Source of the DNA: CAYNKA01 sp964397655
GTDB lineage: Bacteria; Spirochaetota; Spirochaetia; DTKZ01
DNA length: 64,000 nucleotides
Reading direction: 5' to 3'
Assembly (NCBI GenBank): GCA_964397655.1
Contig: CAYNKA010000005.1
Span: 1-64,000, forward strand
Position numbers and translations under genes: made by a program. Of the stretch, positions 17,742-26,035 are shown piece by piece. Each line of letters opens with the position of its first letter. Positions within the stretch are counted from its first letter, which is position 1. Under the pieces are notes generated by a model that made no database searches, was not told the DNA's origin, and saw nothing but the letters and a program-made list of their open reading frames with translations.

Positions 17742-17748
17742 AAATGCG

Positions 17749-17780
17749 AAGGGCCGTCAGGAATTCCGGACGGCCCTTTT
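17749..17780. terminator. Bidirectional terminator
   Basis: GGGCCGTC (17751-17758) pairs with GACGGCCC (17769-17776), flanked by AA/TTTT, between a plus-strand gene ending at 17741 and a minus-strand gene ending at 17791. Confidence 0.75.
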
Positions 17781-17790
17781 CGTATCCCTC

Positions 17791-18906
17791 TCAGGTTTCC
17801 GCCTGGGGAGTGGAAACCGTCTCTTCTCCGGGTTTGCCGCCTTCCGCAACGGCTGCTGCCTCCGTCGGCTGAGGTTGGTCCTGACCCAACGGGGCTTTCT
17901 TCCCGTCATCGCCCTCCTTGAAAATACCGTAGACGTAGGTCAGGATATCGATCTTCATCGAATGGCTCGGCTGTATAGCCTGTACGTGCAGAACCGACTG
18001 GTTGCTCTTCTGACTGTAATTGACGCCTTTCACGGTACCGCACATGACTATGTTCGAATCGTTCAGGGGAAATTGCAGCTTTATGGGCAATCCCGCCTTC
18101 GCCTTCCCGCCCACGACCGCGGCGAATCCGTCTTCGGAGAGATCGAGCATCTTGCAGCGATAACCGCCTTTCTGCTCCCGAACCTCGTTCGCCTGACCTA
18201 TCGTCTGGAGGGGAAAGAGGCTGGCCGAGAAGGTGACCGGGATCCTGATCGAACCCCGCTTCTGATTCCGGACGAGGTTGTCCGAGTGCATGATGTGGAG
18301 AATCGGATACTGCTTGTCCAGGTAATCCCCGATGACCTTGCTCTCGAAAAAATAGCCGGCGTCCTCGGGACGCCAGAAATGCACCATGATTTTCTGCCCC
18401 TGCCAGGAGAATCCCGGAGGGAGGGCCTTTCCCGTCGGGTAGGAAATGGCGAGGTATTTCCGCATGTTCTCGACCACCTGGGATTCGTAGACTCCCCCTC
18501 CCGCGAAGGGGATTTTTATTCGCTGCTTCGGGGAGATGTTGCGGGACGAACGGATGCCGATACGGTATTTCGGTTGACTGAATTCCACCTGTTTGCGGAA
18601 ATCGAAGAGCTTGCTGAGAAAATGGACGGAGTTTTCGTCCTTCATGCTTCCCCGTGCCCGGAAACGGATGATGGTTGCACGGATACATCGGTCGAGCTGA
18701 CGGACCGACCAATACAAAGACGTCGGGTCCTTGAGATGATTCGAAACCGCGACCTTACGCAGAAGATTGATCTCCCGGAATTTGAAGCCAGATTCCTTTC
18801 CTCGGATGTAGAACTCGATCCATGGGAAGCCGAAACCTCCCGCTCTTTGAATGAGGAAAAACAGACCGGCAAGTAATCCGATGAATACGATTATGAACAC
18901 CATCAT
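17791..18906 (-). CDS. Membrane-anchored PilZ-domain c-di-GMP receptor
   Basis: 371 residues: one N-terminal transmembrane helix (residues 3-20), a central region of ~180 residues without a clear family match, then a PilZ domain at ~215-320. Both ligand motifs are present: RGSIR (RxxxR) and DLSEDG (D/NxSxxG), so c-di-GMP binding is likely. The last ~45 residues are disordered and rich in Pro, Ala and Glu. By family such proteins couple c-di-GMP to motility or envelope functions. AGGAGG lies 11 nt upstream of the ATG; a second ATG follows immediately. Confidence 0.82.
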   Translation of the reverse strand: MMVFIIVFIGLLAGLFFLIQRAGGFGFPWIEFYIRGKESGFKFREINLLRKVAVSNHLKDPTSLYWSVRQLDRCIRATIIRFRARGSMKDENSVHFLSKLFDFRKQVEFSQPKYRIGIRSSRNISPKQRIKIPFAGGGVYESQVVENMRKYLAISYPTGKALPPGFSWQGQKIMVHFWRPEDAGYFFESKVIGDYLDKQYPILHIMHSDNLVRNQKRGSIRIPVTFSASLFPLQTIGQANEVREQKGGYRCKMLDLSEDGFAAVVGGKAKAGLPIKLQFPLNDSNIVMCGTVKGVNYSQKSNQSVLHVQAIQPSHSMKIDILTYVYGIFKEGDDGKKAPLGQDQPQPTEAAAVAEGGKPGEETVSTPQAET

Positions 18907-18944
18907 ACCGTGTTCAACCCTCCTGTAAAGGGATTGAACGCCCC

Positions 18945-18974
18945 TTGTCCGCGATATACATTCTTATCTATAAT
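18945..18974 (+). promoter_or_regulatory. Promoter of the CPBP protease gene
   Basis: TTGTCC (18945-18950), an 18-bp spacer and a perfect TATAAT (18969-18974). Initiation would fall near 18981, only about four bases before the ATG at 18985, predicting a leaderless mRNA. Confidence 0.5.
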
Positions 18975-18984
18975 CCGATTACGC

Positions 18985-19692
18985 ATGGGACGTCACTTTT
19001 TTTCACCATCATCCATAATAATCCGTAGCTTCATTCGCTGTAAAGAGATTTTTCTGACCTTCGGCGTGTTCTTCCTGCCGGGAATCGTCGCCGGAACGAG
19101 ACCGAGCGGCAGGGAATTCAACGATTTCGCGTTCCTTGTACGGTCTCTCGCTATAACGCTTCCCCAAATCTTTCTTCTCCTCCATCTCCTGCGGAACACC
19201 GGCGGCAGGAAACTCTCCGACTATTACATCGGGCCATTTCTGCCTCGTCAAGGCGGTCAGGGAGCGGTCGCCTTTCTCGGCCTGCTTCCGATCCTTTTCG
19301 GGCTCGCATTGATCGCAAGCCTCGTGCCGGAGGACATTATAATATCGGCTCTCCCGAGCTTTCGCTGGAGTTTCGACAATTATCCTCTCCTGCCCCTCGT
19401 TTTTCTCGTCTGTCTCGTGTCAGCCTATAGGGAGGAACTCTATTTCAGGGCCTATCTGATCGAGGAGTTTCGAAAGCTCGGCGCTCCGCTCGTCTCCTCG
19501 GCTGCGGTTTCGACGCTTCTTTTCGCCTCGGGGCACGCCTATCAGGGATGGTCGGGCTTTCTCGTAGCCTCCATCCTCGGGACCTATCTGACCGCGGTGT
19601 TCAGGCTCACCGGATCCGTTCATCCCGCGGCGATAGCCCACGGACTCTACAACACGCTCGTCCTGCTCGTGAGCTCGTTTCTGTTCCCCTAG
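18985..19692 (+). CDS. CPBP-family intramembrane metalloprotease
   Basis: 235 residues, about seven hydrophobic segments. The CPBP (CAAX protease / bacteriocin-processing) motifs are in order: EELYFR (YREELYFRAYL), FASGH (FxxxH), and HGLYN. By family it is an inner-membrane glutamic-type protease; the substrate is unknown. The start at 18985 was chosen because upstream ATGs lie before the promoter. No Shine-Dalgarno precedes it, consistent with leaderless translation. Confidence 0.8.
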   Translation: MGRHFFSPSSIIIRSFIRCKEIFLTFGVFFLPGIVAGTRPSGREFNDFAFLVRSLAITLPQIFLLLHLLRNTGGRKLSDYYIGPFLPRQGGQGAVAFLGLLPILFGLALIASLVPEDIIISALPSFRWSFDNYPLLPLVFLVCLVSAYREELYFRAYLIEEFRKLGAPLVSSAAVSTLLFASGHAYQGWSGFLVASILGTYLTAVFRLTGSVHPAAIAHGLYNTLVLLVSSFLFP

Positions 19693-19722
19693 AAACCGGA
19701 CCTCTATGGGATCGATTTTCGC

Positions 19723-19751
19723 TTGCTCAGGATCGAAAGTATCGTTATTAT
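19723..19751 (+). promoter_or_regulatory. Promoter of tlpA-ccdA
   Basis: TTGCTC (19723-19728), a 17-bp spacer and TATTAT (19746-19751), 20 nt upstream of the ATG. Confidence 0.5.
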
Positions 19752-19770
19752 TGCTTCAACGAGGATATAT

Positions 19771-20406
19771 ATGAAATTCAGAATATTACTGGGGATTCTC
19801 ATCGTTTCCCTCTCGCTGCCGGCGTTCGGACGAGGCGAGAGCGAAAAGGAATCGGCTGCCGAGACGCGGAAGCCGGCGCAGGCGGCGGAGAAGTCCTCCA
19901 TTCAAGACCGGCCGACACAGGCCGGCAAGCCGGGGCAGAGCCAGATCCTGACGAAGGCGGGGATATCCCCACTCAAACAGAAGACGCCTATTTCCGACTT
20001 TTCCCTGCCGACGCTTTCGGGAGAAACCCGTTCGCTGAGCTCGTACAAGGGAAAGGTCGTCCTCCTCAACTTCTGGGCGACCTGGTGCCCTCCCTGCAGG
20101 GCGGAGATGCCCTCCATGGAAAAGCTCTACGCCTCCCTCAAGGGCAAGGACTTCGAAATTCTCGCCGTGAACCTCCAGGAAGATCCCAAGACCGTGAGGG
20201 ATTTCGTCACGAAGAACGGTTACACGTTTCCGATTCTTCTCGACTCGGACGGCAGGACGGGTTCGGTATACGGGGTTCGGGGCATCCCGACGACCTATGT
20301 GATCGACAAGGAAGGCTTCGTCCTTGGCGGCACGGTAGGCGGCAAGGAGTGGGACGGCGCGGAGGTCGTCGAAGCGATCGGGGCGCTGCTCGGCAATGCA
20401 GACTGA
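19771..20406 (+). CDS. TlpA-like thioredoxin-fold protein
   Basis: 211 residues: N-terminal signal/anchor (residues 4-20), a charged linker to ~70, then a thioredoxin/AhpC-TSA fold with the redox motif WCPPC (Cys106 and Cys109) and the cis-proline GIPTTYVID. It is probably a periplasmic thiol-disulfide reductant for cytochrome c haem ligation or general disulfide reduction. GAGG precedes the ATG. The gene overlaps ccdA by 11 nt, and CcdA would pass electrons to it across the membrane. Confidence 0.9.
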   Translation: MKFRILLGILIVSLSLPAFGRGESEKESAAETRKPAQAAEKSSIQDRPTQAGKPGQSQILTKAGISPLKQKTPISDFSLPTLSGETRSLSSYKGKVVLLNFWATWCPPCRAEMPSMEKLYASLKGKDFEILAVNLQEDPKTVRDFVTKNGYTFPILLDSDGRTGSVYGVRGIPTTYVIDKEGFVLGGTVGGKEWDGAEVVEAIGALLGNAD

Positions 20407-21337
20407 ACTGACGATATTTCTCGCGGCGGGAGCGGGGGTACTTTCGTTTCTTTCGCCCTGCGTTCTTCCCCTCATTCCCTCGTACATCACGTTCATCGGC
20501 GGAACGAGTTTTTCCGAACTGCAGGAAGGCACAGCCTCCCGCCCGCGGCTCATCCTGAGAACCCTGTTCTTCATCCTGGGCTTCACCGCGGTTTTCGTCG
20601 CCCTGGGGCTCGTCCTCTCCGGCTCGGTTCTTGCCTTCGGAGGGACGACCCGGATGATCAACTTCGCGGCCGGAGGCGTCATCATGCTCCTCGGCCTCAA
20701 CATGATCTTCGATTTCCTGAAATTCCTCAATTACGAAAAACGCGTGCATCTTTCGAAGAGTCCTGCCGGATACGGAGGGGCTTTCTTGGCCGGGCTCGCC
20801 TTCGGTGCCGGATGGAGTCCGTGCATCGGACCGATCCTCGGAGGAATCCTGTTCCTGGCCGGCCAGGAGGGGGAGACCCTCAAGGCCGCGGTCTATCTCG
20901 CAGTCTATTCGGGCGGGCTCGGCCTCCCCTTCCTCGCCGTCGCCTTGTTCTTCGACTTCTTCGTGGGAAAGCTGAAAAAACTGAGAAACCACATCGGGAT
21001 ACTCAAGGCAGTGAGCGGAGCTTTTCTCTTCTTCATCGGCCTTCTCGTGATGACCGGGAGGTTCCAGCAATTCAACCGCGCATTCCTCATCGCCGGCACG
21101 GCGCTCGCGGACTGGGGATCGAGCGGAAACGCGGACGTTCTCTGGATTCCCGCGATCGCGGCCGCCGCAACCGGGGCGCTGCCCTTCCTCGTCGCCTTCG
21201 CGCGCGGGAAAAAGATCCTCACACGGGGGAACCTGCTCGTATTCCTTCCCTTCGCCGCGATCGGGTTGCTTCACGTCACAGGTCTCCTGAATCTTCCCCT
21301 CGTACTCTCCAGCTGGCTGCTCTACCAAGGCCTGTAA
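20396..21337 (+). CDS. ccdA: Cytochrome c biogenesis/thiol-reducing protein CcdA
   Basis: 313 residues. The N-terminal ~230 residues are the six-helix DsbD/CcdA transmembrane domain: LSPCVLPLIPSY (Cys22) and GWSPCIGP carry the two membrane cysteines that relay electrons from cytoplasmic thioredoxin. The last ~60 residues add further hydrophobic segments, longer than the minimal ~220-240 residue CcdA. It overlaps the TlpA gene by 11 nt, so the pair forms one redox relay. Confidence 0.92.
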   Translation: MQTELTIFLAAGAGVLSFLSPCVLPLIPSYITFIGGTSFSELQEGTASRPRLILRTLFFILGFTAVFVALGLVLSGSVLAFGGTTRMINFAAGGVIMLLGLNMIFDFLKFLNYEKRVHLSKSPAGYGGAFLAGLAFGAGWSPCIGPILGGILFLAGQEGETLKAAVYLAVYSGGLGLPFLAVALFFDFFVGKLKKLRNHIGILKAVSGAFLFFIGLLVMTGRFQQFNRAFLIAGTALADWGSSGNADVLWIPAIAAAATGALPFLVAFARGKKILTRGNLLVFLPFAAIGLLHVTGLLNLPLVLSSWLLYQGL

Positions 21338-21367
21338 AATTAGTCGGCCAACGGCCGAAAGAAACCC

Positions 21368-21396
21368 TTGCGTTCATTCACGGCAGCCTCTATAAT
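21368..21396 (+). promoter_or_regulatory. Promoter of fabZ/acyl-CoA synthetase
   Basis: TTGCGT (21368-21373), a 17-bp spacer and TATAAT (21391-21396), 26 nt upstream of the fabZ start. Confidence 0.65.
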
Positions 21397-21422
21397 GAGA
21401 AAAAACCATCGAAGGACGGTAC

Positions 21423-21848
21423 ATGAAAGACATTCAGGAACTGCTCCCTCATCGGCCTCCCTTCCTGTACGTCGACAGGATCGAATCCGCCACCGACAAG
21501 GAAATAGTCGGTTACAGGCGGTTCACCGAAAAGGAATACTTCTTCGCGGGCCACTTTCCGGGCTATCCCGTGGTCCCCGGCGTCATCCTCATAGAAACCA
21601 TGGCTCAGACCGGCGGAGCGGGAGTCAAAGCCCTCGGTACGATGGAGAGCGACGCCCTGTTCATGCTCGCCACGGTGGAAAAAGCGAAATTCCGCCGGCA
21701 GGTGAGACCGGGCGACGAAGTGAAATTCGTCATCTCCAATCTCCGGATTTCCCCGCGAATGCTCCGTCAAAGCGGCAAGGCCTTCGTCGGGGAAGAGCTC
21801 GCCGCGGAGGCGGAATGGCTCTGCCTCGTGGGCGCACAACCGCAGTAG
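21423..21848 (+). CDS. fabZ: 3-hydroxyacyl-ACP dehydratase FabZ
   Basis: 141 residues, single hot-dog fold. LPHRPPFLYVDRI and GHFPGYPVVPGVILIETMAQ carry the conserved His and Glu of the FabZ active site, which dehydrates 3-hydroxyacyl-ACP in fatty acid synthesis. It is first in a two-gene unit, with an acyl-CoA synthetase gene 12 nt downstream, so it may supply lipid synthesis or remodelling rather than a standard fab cluster. Confidence 0.93.
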   Translation: MKDIQELLPHRPPFLYVDRIESATDKEIVGYRRFTEKEYFFAGHFPGYPVVPGVILIETMAQTGGAGVKALGTMESDALFMLATVEKAKFRRQVRPGDEVKFVISNLRISPRMLRQSGKAFVGEELAAEAEWLCLVGAQPQ

Positions 21849-21860
21849 AGGGAACCCATC

Positions 21861-23777
21861 ATGAAGAAGGACGAGACTCTCCCCAAAAGGTATCGCGAAG
21901 CGTTCGCCCGCAACCGGGACCTGCCGATCTGCCTTTCTAAAAATCCCGAGGGCGTATTCGAACCGCTCTCCTACGGAGAGGCCTGGGAAAGAATACGTAC
22001 GTTGGCCTTCGGCCTCAAGGCTGTGGGAATAGGCCGCGGCGATCACGTCGGAATCATGAGCGACAACCGAGCCGAATGGATCCTGACGGACATCGCCCTG
22101 CTCTGCCTCGGCGCCGCGGATGTACCCCGCGGATCCGACTCCACCGCGGACGAGATGGCCTACATCCTGCACCATGCTGACTGCAGGTTCGCTTTCGCCG
22201 AAAACCGCATTCAGGCGGAAAAGATCCTCTCCAAACGCGCGAACCTTCCCCTCCTCGAGATGCTCGTTCTCTTCGACGGAAACCGGATAGAATCGCTGGG
22301 AGAAGCGGCGGGCGGCGTGAAGCTCCTCCCGTTCGACGAAGTCTGCAAACTGGGCGAACGCGAAGCGGCGGCCGATCCCGGCTTCGTCGATCGTGAAATC
22401 GAACTGGGCAAGACCGACGACCTCGCGACGATCATCTACACCTCAGGAACGACCGGAGAGCCGAAGGGCGTCATGCTCCATCATCGGTCGTTCCTCTTCC
22501 AGATCGAGGCCGTGCCGTCCCGTCTCAACCTCCAGGCCGGGCAGGTGTTCTTTTCGGTCCTGCCGATCTGGCACTCCTTCGAACGCGCGGTCGAGTATTA
22601 CGTCCTGGACTCGGGAGCCTCGATCGCCTACTCGAAACCCATCGGAAAGATCATGCTCGAGGACATGGCGAAGGTCCGCCCGCATTGGATGACCAGCGTT
22701 CCCCGGATATGGGAAGGCGTCAAGAGCGCCATCTTCCGGAAGGTGAATTCCGAAGGCGGAGCGAAGAAGGTCGTCTTTCACTTCCTCGTCGCGGTCGGAG
22801 AATTCTTCAGCCTGTTGAAGAACATGATCCTCGGCAGGCTCCCCCAGTTCCAGCGGCGAAACCGGATCATCGACATCGCGACCGCGATCGTCCCCTTCCT
22901 CATCGTCGCGCCGTTCAAAGGCCTCGGAGACATCCTCGTCTTCAAGACGATCAAGGAAAAGCTCGGGGGAAGGTTCATCGTCGGAGTATCCGGCGGAGGA
23001 GCCCTGCCTCCGCACGTGGACCGGTTCTTCGAGGCCGCGGGGATAAAGCTTCTCGAGGGCTACGGCCTCACGGAGGCCGGTCCGATCCTCGGCGTCCGCA
23101 ATCAGGACGCTCCGGTGCCTGGCACGGTCGGGCCCCTGCTTCCGGGGGTCGAATACAGCGTGAGAACCGAGGAAGGAGCCGTCCTGCAGCCGAATCGAAA
23201 AGGCGTCCTGCACGTCAGGAGCCCGCAGGTGATGCTCGGCTATTACAAGCGGCCCGAGGAAACGGCGAAGGTTCTGAAGGACGGTTGGCTCGACACGGGA
23301 GACCTCGCGGTCTTCACCTACGGCGGAGAATGCAAGATAGTCGGACGGCAGAAGGAAACCATCGTGCTTCTCGGCGGAGAGAACATCGAGCCGACGCCCA
23401 TCGAGGAGACCCTCGTACAGTCCGAGTTCATCGAGCAGGCGATGGTGGTCGGCCAGGACAAGAAATTCCTGGGAGCTCTCATCGTGCCGAACCTCGACAA
23501 GCTCGAATCCTTCGCGGCTCAGAAGGAGATCGCCTACGTCGCGCGCGAGGATCTTCTCTTCATACCGGAAATCCAGGAACAGATCCACGACGAGATTCAG
23601 AGCCTCGTGAATCCGAAGAAGGGATTCAAGACTTTCGAGCGCATCTTCCGGTTCAAGCTTCTGCCGAAGAAATTCGAAGTCGGCCGCGAGCTCACGCAGA
23701 CCATGAAGATCCGTCGAAACGTGGTGAACGAACTGTACAAGCACGAGATCGCGTCCCTGTTCAAGGAAAAAGCCTGA
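21861..23777 (+). CDS. Long-chain acyl-CoA synthetase (AMP-binding enzyme)
   Basis: 638 residues, adenylate-forming enzyme. The P-loop motif TIIYTSGTTGEPKGVM, LEGYGLTEAGPI, and DTGDLAVF plus the C-terminal GRQKETIVLLGGENIEP match long-chain fatty acid-CoA ligases, which make acyl-AMP and then acyl-CoA. It may instead load acyl-ACP, given the neighbour fabZ. Length is typical for the bacterial/eukaryotic long form (~600-650). GAGGG precedes the ATG. Confidence 0.9.
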   Translation: MKKDETLPKRYREAFARNRDLPICLSKNPEGVFEPLSYGEAWERIRTLAFGLKAVGIGRGDHVGIMSDNRAEWILTDIALLCLGAADVPRGSDSTADEMAYILHHADCRFAFAENRIQAEKILSKRANLPLLEMLVLFDGNRIESLGEAAGGVKLLPFDEVCKLGEREAAADPGFVDREIELGKTDDLATIIYTSGTTGEPKGVMLHHRSFLFQIEAVPSRLNLQAGQVFFSVLPIWHSFERAVEYYVLDSGASIAYSKPIGKIMLEDMAKVRPHWMTSVPRIWEGVKSAIFRKVNSEGGAKKVVFHFLVAVGEFFSLLKNMILGRLPQFQRRNRIIDIATAIVPFLIVAPFKGLGDILVFKTIKEKLGGRFIVGVSGGGALPPHVDRFFEAAGIKLLEGYGLTEAGPILGVRNQDAPVPGTVGPLLPGVEYSVRTEEGAVLQPNRKGVLHVRSPQVMLGYYKRPEETAKVLKDGWLDTGDLAVFTYGGECKIVGRQKETIVLLGGENIEPTPIEETLVQSEFIEQAMVVGQDKKFLGALIVPNLDKLESFAAQKEIAYVAREDLLFIPEIQEQIHDEIQSLVNPKKGFKTFERIFRFKLLPKKFEVGRELTQTMKIRRNVVNELYKHEIASLFKEKA

Positions 23778-23782
23778 TCCGT

Positions 23783-23811
23783 TTGACGGGTTACGCGATA
23801 CATGCTATACT
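23783..23811 (+). promoter_or_regulatory. Strong promoter of the DapA-family gene
   Basis: TTGACG (23783-23788), a 17-bp spacer and TATACT (23806-23811) form a near-consensus promoter that begins 6 nt after the acyl-CoA synthetase stop. Confidence 0.7.
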
Positions 23812-23855
23812 GTTGTTCATATATAGGAACTCTGTACTAATAGGCGGACATAACA

Positions 23856-24785
23856 ATGAAAAATATGACCATTGCCGACGGCGTGTGGCCGACTATGATA
23901 ACCCCCTTCAACGAAGACGGCACGATCGACTACGGGGCGCTCGAAAGGCTCGTCGACTGGTACGTCGAGCGAGGCGTGACCGGACTCTTCGCCGTCTGCC
24001 AGTCGAGCGAGATGTTCCAGCTCAGCCTCAAGGAGAGGCTCGCTCTCGCCAAGGCCTGCAGGAAATTCGCCTCAGGCCGCGTTCCGGTGATCGCTTCTGG
24101 CCACGTGGCCGATGCCCTCGAGGACCAGATCGAGGAAGCGAAGATGATGGCGGACACCGGAGCGGACGCGGTCGTGCTCATCACGAACCGCTTCGCCCGA
24201 CAGAACGAAGGCGACGACGTCTTCAGGAAGAACCTGGAGCGCTTCCTGAAAGGCATGCCGAAGGACGTCCTCTTCGGCTTCTACGAATGCCCCTATCCCT
24301 ACAAGCGGCTCGTGTCGCCGGCGATCATGAAGTTCGGCGTCGAGACCGGACGCTTCGGCTTCCTCAAGGACACGAGCTGCAGGATGGGGGACATCAAGGC
24401 GAAGCTCAAGGTGATCAAGGGCTCGAATTTCAAGCTCTTCAACGCGAACGGCGCCACCCTCCTCGCGTCCCTCCGCGCAGGCGCCTCGGGTTACTCCGGC
24501 ATCATGACCAACTTCCACGCGGACCTCTACGTCTGGCTCTGCCGGAACTGGTCCAAGAACAAGAAGCTCGCCGAGGAACTCCAGGCCTTCACCGGCCTCG
24601 CCTCCTGCATCGAATACCAGCTCTATCCGGTCAACGCCATGTACGCTCTCCAGGGCGAGGGCCTTCCCATCAAGCTCGTGAGCCGCAGGGCCGACGCGAC
24701 GAAGTTCACCGAATCGATGAAGCTCGAAGTCGAGCAGATGATGGCGGTGTCGCACCTGTATTCGAAGAAGTTCGCGGAGCTGTGA
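23856..24785 (+). CDS. DapA/NanA-superfamily class I aldolase, substrate unknown
   Basis: 309 residues. The overall DHDPS-like barrel is clear (GVWPTMITPFNEDGTIDYGALERLVDWYV) with a Schiff-base Lys in GFLKDTS and a Tyr in YECPYPYK. But the DapA substrate loop GTTGE is replaced by CQSSEMF, so it is probably not a dipicolinate synthase; a sialic-acid-like or keto-acid aldolase is possible. It has its own strong promoter and terminator, is monocistronic, and is distinct from dapA at 12355. Confidence 0.85.
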   Translation: MKNMTIADGVWPTMITPFNEDGTIDYGALERLVDWYVERGVTGLFAVCQSSEMFQLSLKERLALAKACRKFASGRVPVIASGHVADALEDQIEEAKMMADTGADAVVLITNRFARQNEGDDVFRKNLERFLKGMPKDVLFGFYECPYPYKRLVSPAIMKFGVETGRFGFLKDTSCRMGDIKAKLKVIKGSNFKLFNANGATLLASLRAGASGYSGIMTNFHADLYVWLCRNWSKNKKLAEELQAFTGLASCIEYQLYPVNAMYALQGEGLPIKLVSRRADATKFTESMKLEVEQMMAVSHLYSKKFAEL

Positions 24786-24856
24786 TCCGCGGCCGCGCGC
24801 GGTTCTCCGCCCTTCCGGCGGCCTGCCTCTGCGGTGCGGCCGAAGACGAGCGGACG

Positions 24857-24890
24857 AAAAAGCGGAGTCCAGAGCGGCTCCGCTTTTTTA
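24857..24890. terminator. Bidirectional rho-independent terminator
   Basis: AAAAAGCGGAG (24857-24867) pairs with CTCCGCTTTTTT (24879-24890). T-runs exist on both strands, serving the aldolase gene (plus) and vapC (minus). Confidence 0.85.
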
Positions 24891-24900
24891 TTCCGGCGCT

Positions 24901-25317
24901 TCAAGCGAGCAGCAAGTTCATTCCGGCCTTCTTCGCCGCCCGAGTCAATTTCCAATCCAGGGTACCCAAGACCGCATTTCTGCGAAGCGTCAGCTCCAGG
25001 TAGGCTGCGTCATAGGCGCTGAGATCATGGAGCAGCGCCAGCTCGACCAAACGCTCTACGTACTTGTCGCCGTGACTCTGGTCCGTCAGGAACCGGTACT
25101 CTTTGAAGAGGCCGATGATGTCCACGGCCTCGCTTCGGCCGATCCGATTTCTCTTCACCGCCGCCGAAAGAACGCTCGCGATCTCATACCACCAAAGCTC
25201 GGGAATGCATATCTCGTCGTCCTCGCCGAGGGTCTCGATTGTTTTCTCGACTTCGATCGATCGCTCGTCGGGCAAAAAAAGCGCCGCGCAGAAGGAACAA
25301 TCCAGGACATAGACCAT
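24901..25317 (-). CDS. VapC-like PIN-domain toxin
   Basis: 138 residues, PIN fold. The N-terminal VYVLDCSFCAALFL gives the first acidic residue; PELWWYEIASVL holds the conserved Glu; LSAYDAAYLELTLRRNAVLGTLDWKL holds the final acidic residues (YDAAYLE, TLDWKL). PIN toxins of toxin-antitoxin modules are Mg-dependent RNases. The ATG at 25317 lies one base after the antitoxin stop, so they are coupled; the longer start inside the antitoxin was rejected. Confidence 0.88.
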   Translation of the reverse strand: MVYVLDCSFCAALFLPDERSIEVEKTIETLGEDDEICIPELWWYEIASVLSAAVKRNRIGRSEAVDIIGLFKEYRFLTDQSHGDKYVERLVELALLHDLSAYDAAYLELTLRRNAVLGTLDWKLTRAAKKAGMNLLLA

Positions 25318-25318
25318 G

Positions 25319-25549
25319 TTATTTTCTTCCCGCCTCGATCGCTTCCCGGACGTCGAAGGATTCACCGTTCCCCGCCCGGTAGGCCGAGAGCTTTCGGACG
25401 ATTTCCTTCCGCGAGGTTTTCTTCTCTTGAATGGGAACGAGCTTCGCGACCGGCTTCCCCCGATTGGTGATGGTGTACTCCCGTCCTTCCCGGACTTCGT
25501 CCAGAATTTCGGAAAAGCGGGTTTTTGCTTCGAAAGTTCCGATTTCCAT
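25319..25549 (-). CDS. Phd/YefM-type antitoxin
   Basis: 76 residues. The N-terminal half matches Phd/YefM DNA-binding antitoxins (FEAKTRFSEILDEVREGREYTITNRGKPVAKLVP); the C-terminal ~30 charged residues would neutralise the PIN toxin encoded directly after. AGGAG lies 8 nt upstream of the ATG. A perfect 10-bp inverted repeat covers the promoter -10 region, consistent with autorepression. Confidence 0.9.
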   Translation of the reverse strand: MEIGTFEAKTRFSEILDEVREGREYTITNRGKPVAKLVPIQEKKTSRKEIVRKLSAYRAGNGESFDVREAIEAGRK

Positions 25550-25560
25550 AGCCCTCTCCT

Positions 25561-25587
25561 ACAAACTAGTATAATAAACTAGTTTGT
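25561..25587. promoter_or_regulatory. Operator palindrome of the toxin-antitoxin operon
   Basis: ACAAACTAGT (25561-25570) and ACTAGTTTGT (25578-25587) form a perfect 10-bp inverted repeat with a 7-bp AT-only centre. It covers the -10 box and half the spacer of the antitoxin promoter, as expected for an antitoxin-binding operator. Confidence 0.8.
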
Positions 25588-25596
25588 TCCGAGCAA
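25568..25596 (-). promoter_or_regulatory. Promoter of the toxin-antitoxin operon
   Basis: Minus-strand TTGCTC (25591-25596), a 17-bp spacer and TATACT (25568-25573). Confidence 0.65.
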
Positions 25597-25897
25597 GAGG
25601 AAGTTCACCGGAACGGAATCATCGGATTTCGGAGCGCCCCGGGTTTCACCGGTTCGGAGATGAAGCAGGTATCGATGAGGTAAGCACATTTTCAAGGACT
25701 TCGTCTTTATTCTATGCCTGAAAACGGCTTACGGCCTTTCGATATCCGTTTCCAATTTCTGGAGAAAAGCCCCTTTCCCGCTTTCCGCATGAGGTACTAA
25801 CGGGAAGGAGGCGCTCACTCTTCGCGCACGGATAGAATGTCTTCCGTGCGCCGGAGACCGTCCGGTTCGGCGGCAGGCCGTCCGGCCTTGCGCCGGG
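25597..25897. other. Non-coding stretch between the TA promoter and the DGR template repeat
   Basis: No supported gene in about 300 bp. Minus-strand reading frames here only extend the template repeat into a nonsense tail. A weak hairpin with four T (around 25720-25740, GAAAGGC..GCCGTTTTC on the minus strand) could end the TR transcript. A short hairpin AGGCC/GGCCT with a 4-nt loop (25875-25888) lies 10 nt beyond the TR 3' edge. Confidence 0.4.
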
Positions 25898-26035
25898 CTC
25901 GGGGGCGAGCAAGACGGAAGCCCAGATTGCTGTTCCTGTTGTCCGGGTTGTTGTTGTTCCGATTGGCCGTTCGCACGTTCCTCGCGTCGTTGTTCCAGCT
26001 TCCGCCGCGATTCACGCGGTTGTTGCCCGAGGACG
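25898..26035 (-). repeat. DGR template repeat (TR)
   Basis: 138 bp that align without gaps to 27576-27713. On the minus strand it is full of AAC/AAT codons (if read in the variable-protein frame: NNDARN, NRNNNNPDNRNSN), the adenine-rich template needed for mutagenic reverse transcription. 23 positions differ from the VR, 21 of them at TR adenines (A to G 12, A to T 5, A to C 4). It lies directly after the reverse transcriptase gene and overlaps its last 24 bp. It is expected to act as RNA, not as a protein gene. Confidence 0.93.

Noticed and set aside
21338..21360. TCGGCC-AAC-GGCCGA hairpin after ccdA
   Set aside because: No T-run on the plus strand, so not listed as a terminator.
25815..26015. 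Open frame through the template repeat (MNRGGSWNND...)
   Set aside because: It is the TR read in the variable-protein frame. There is no ribosome site, and the frame has no domain beyond the repeat, so it is treated as non-coding template.
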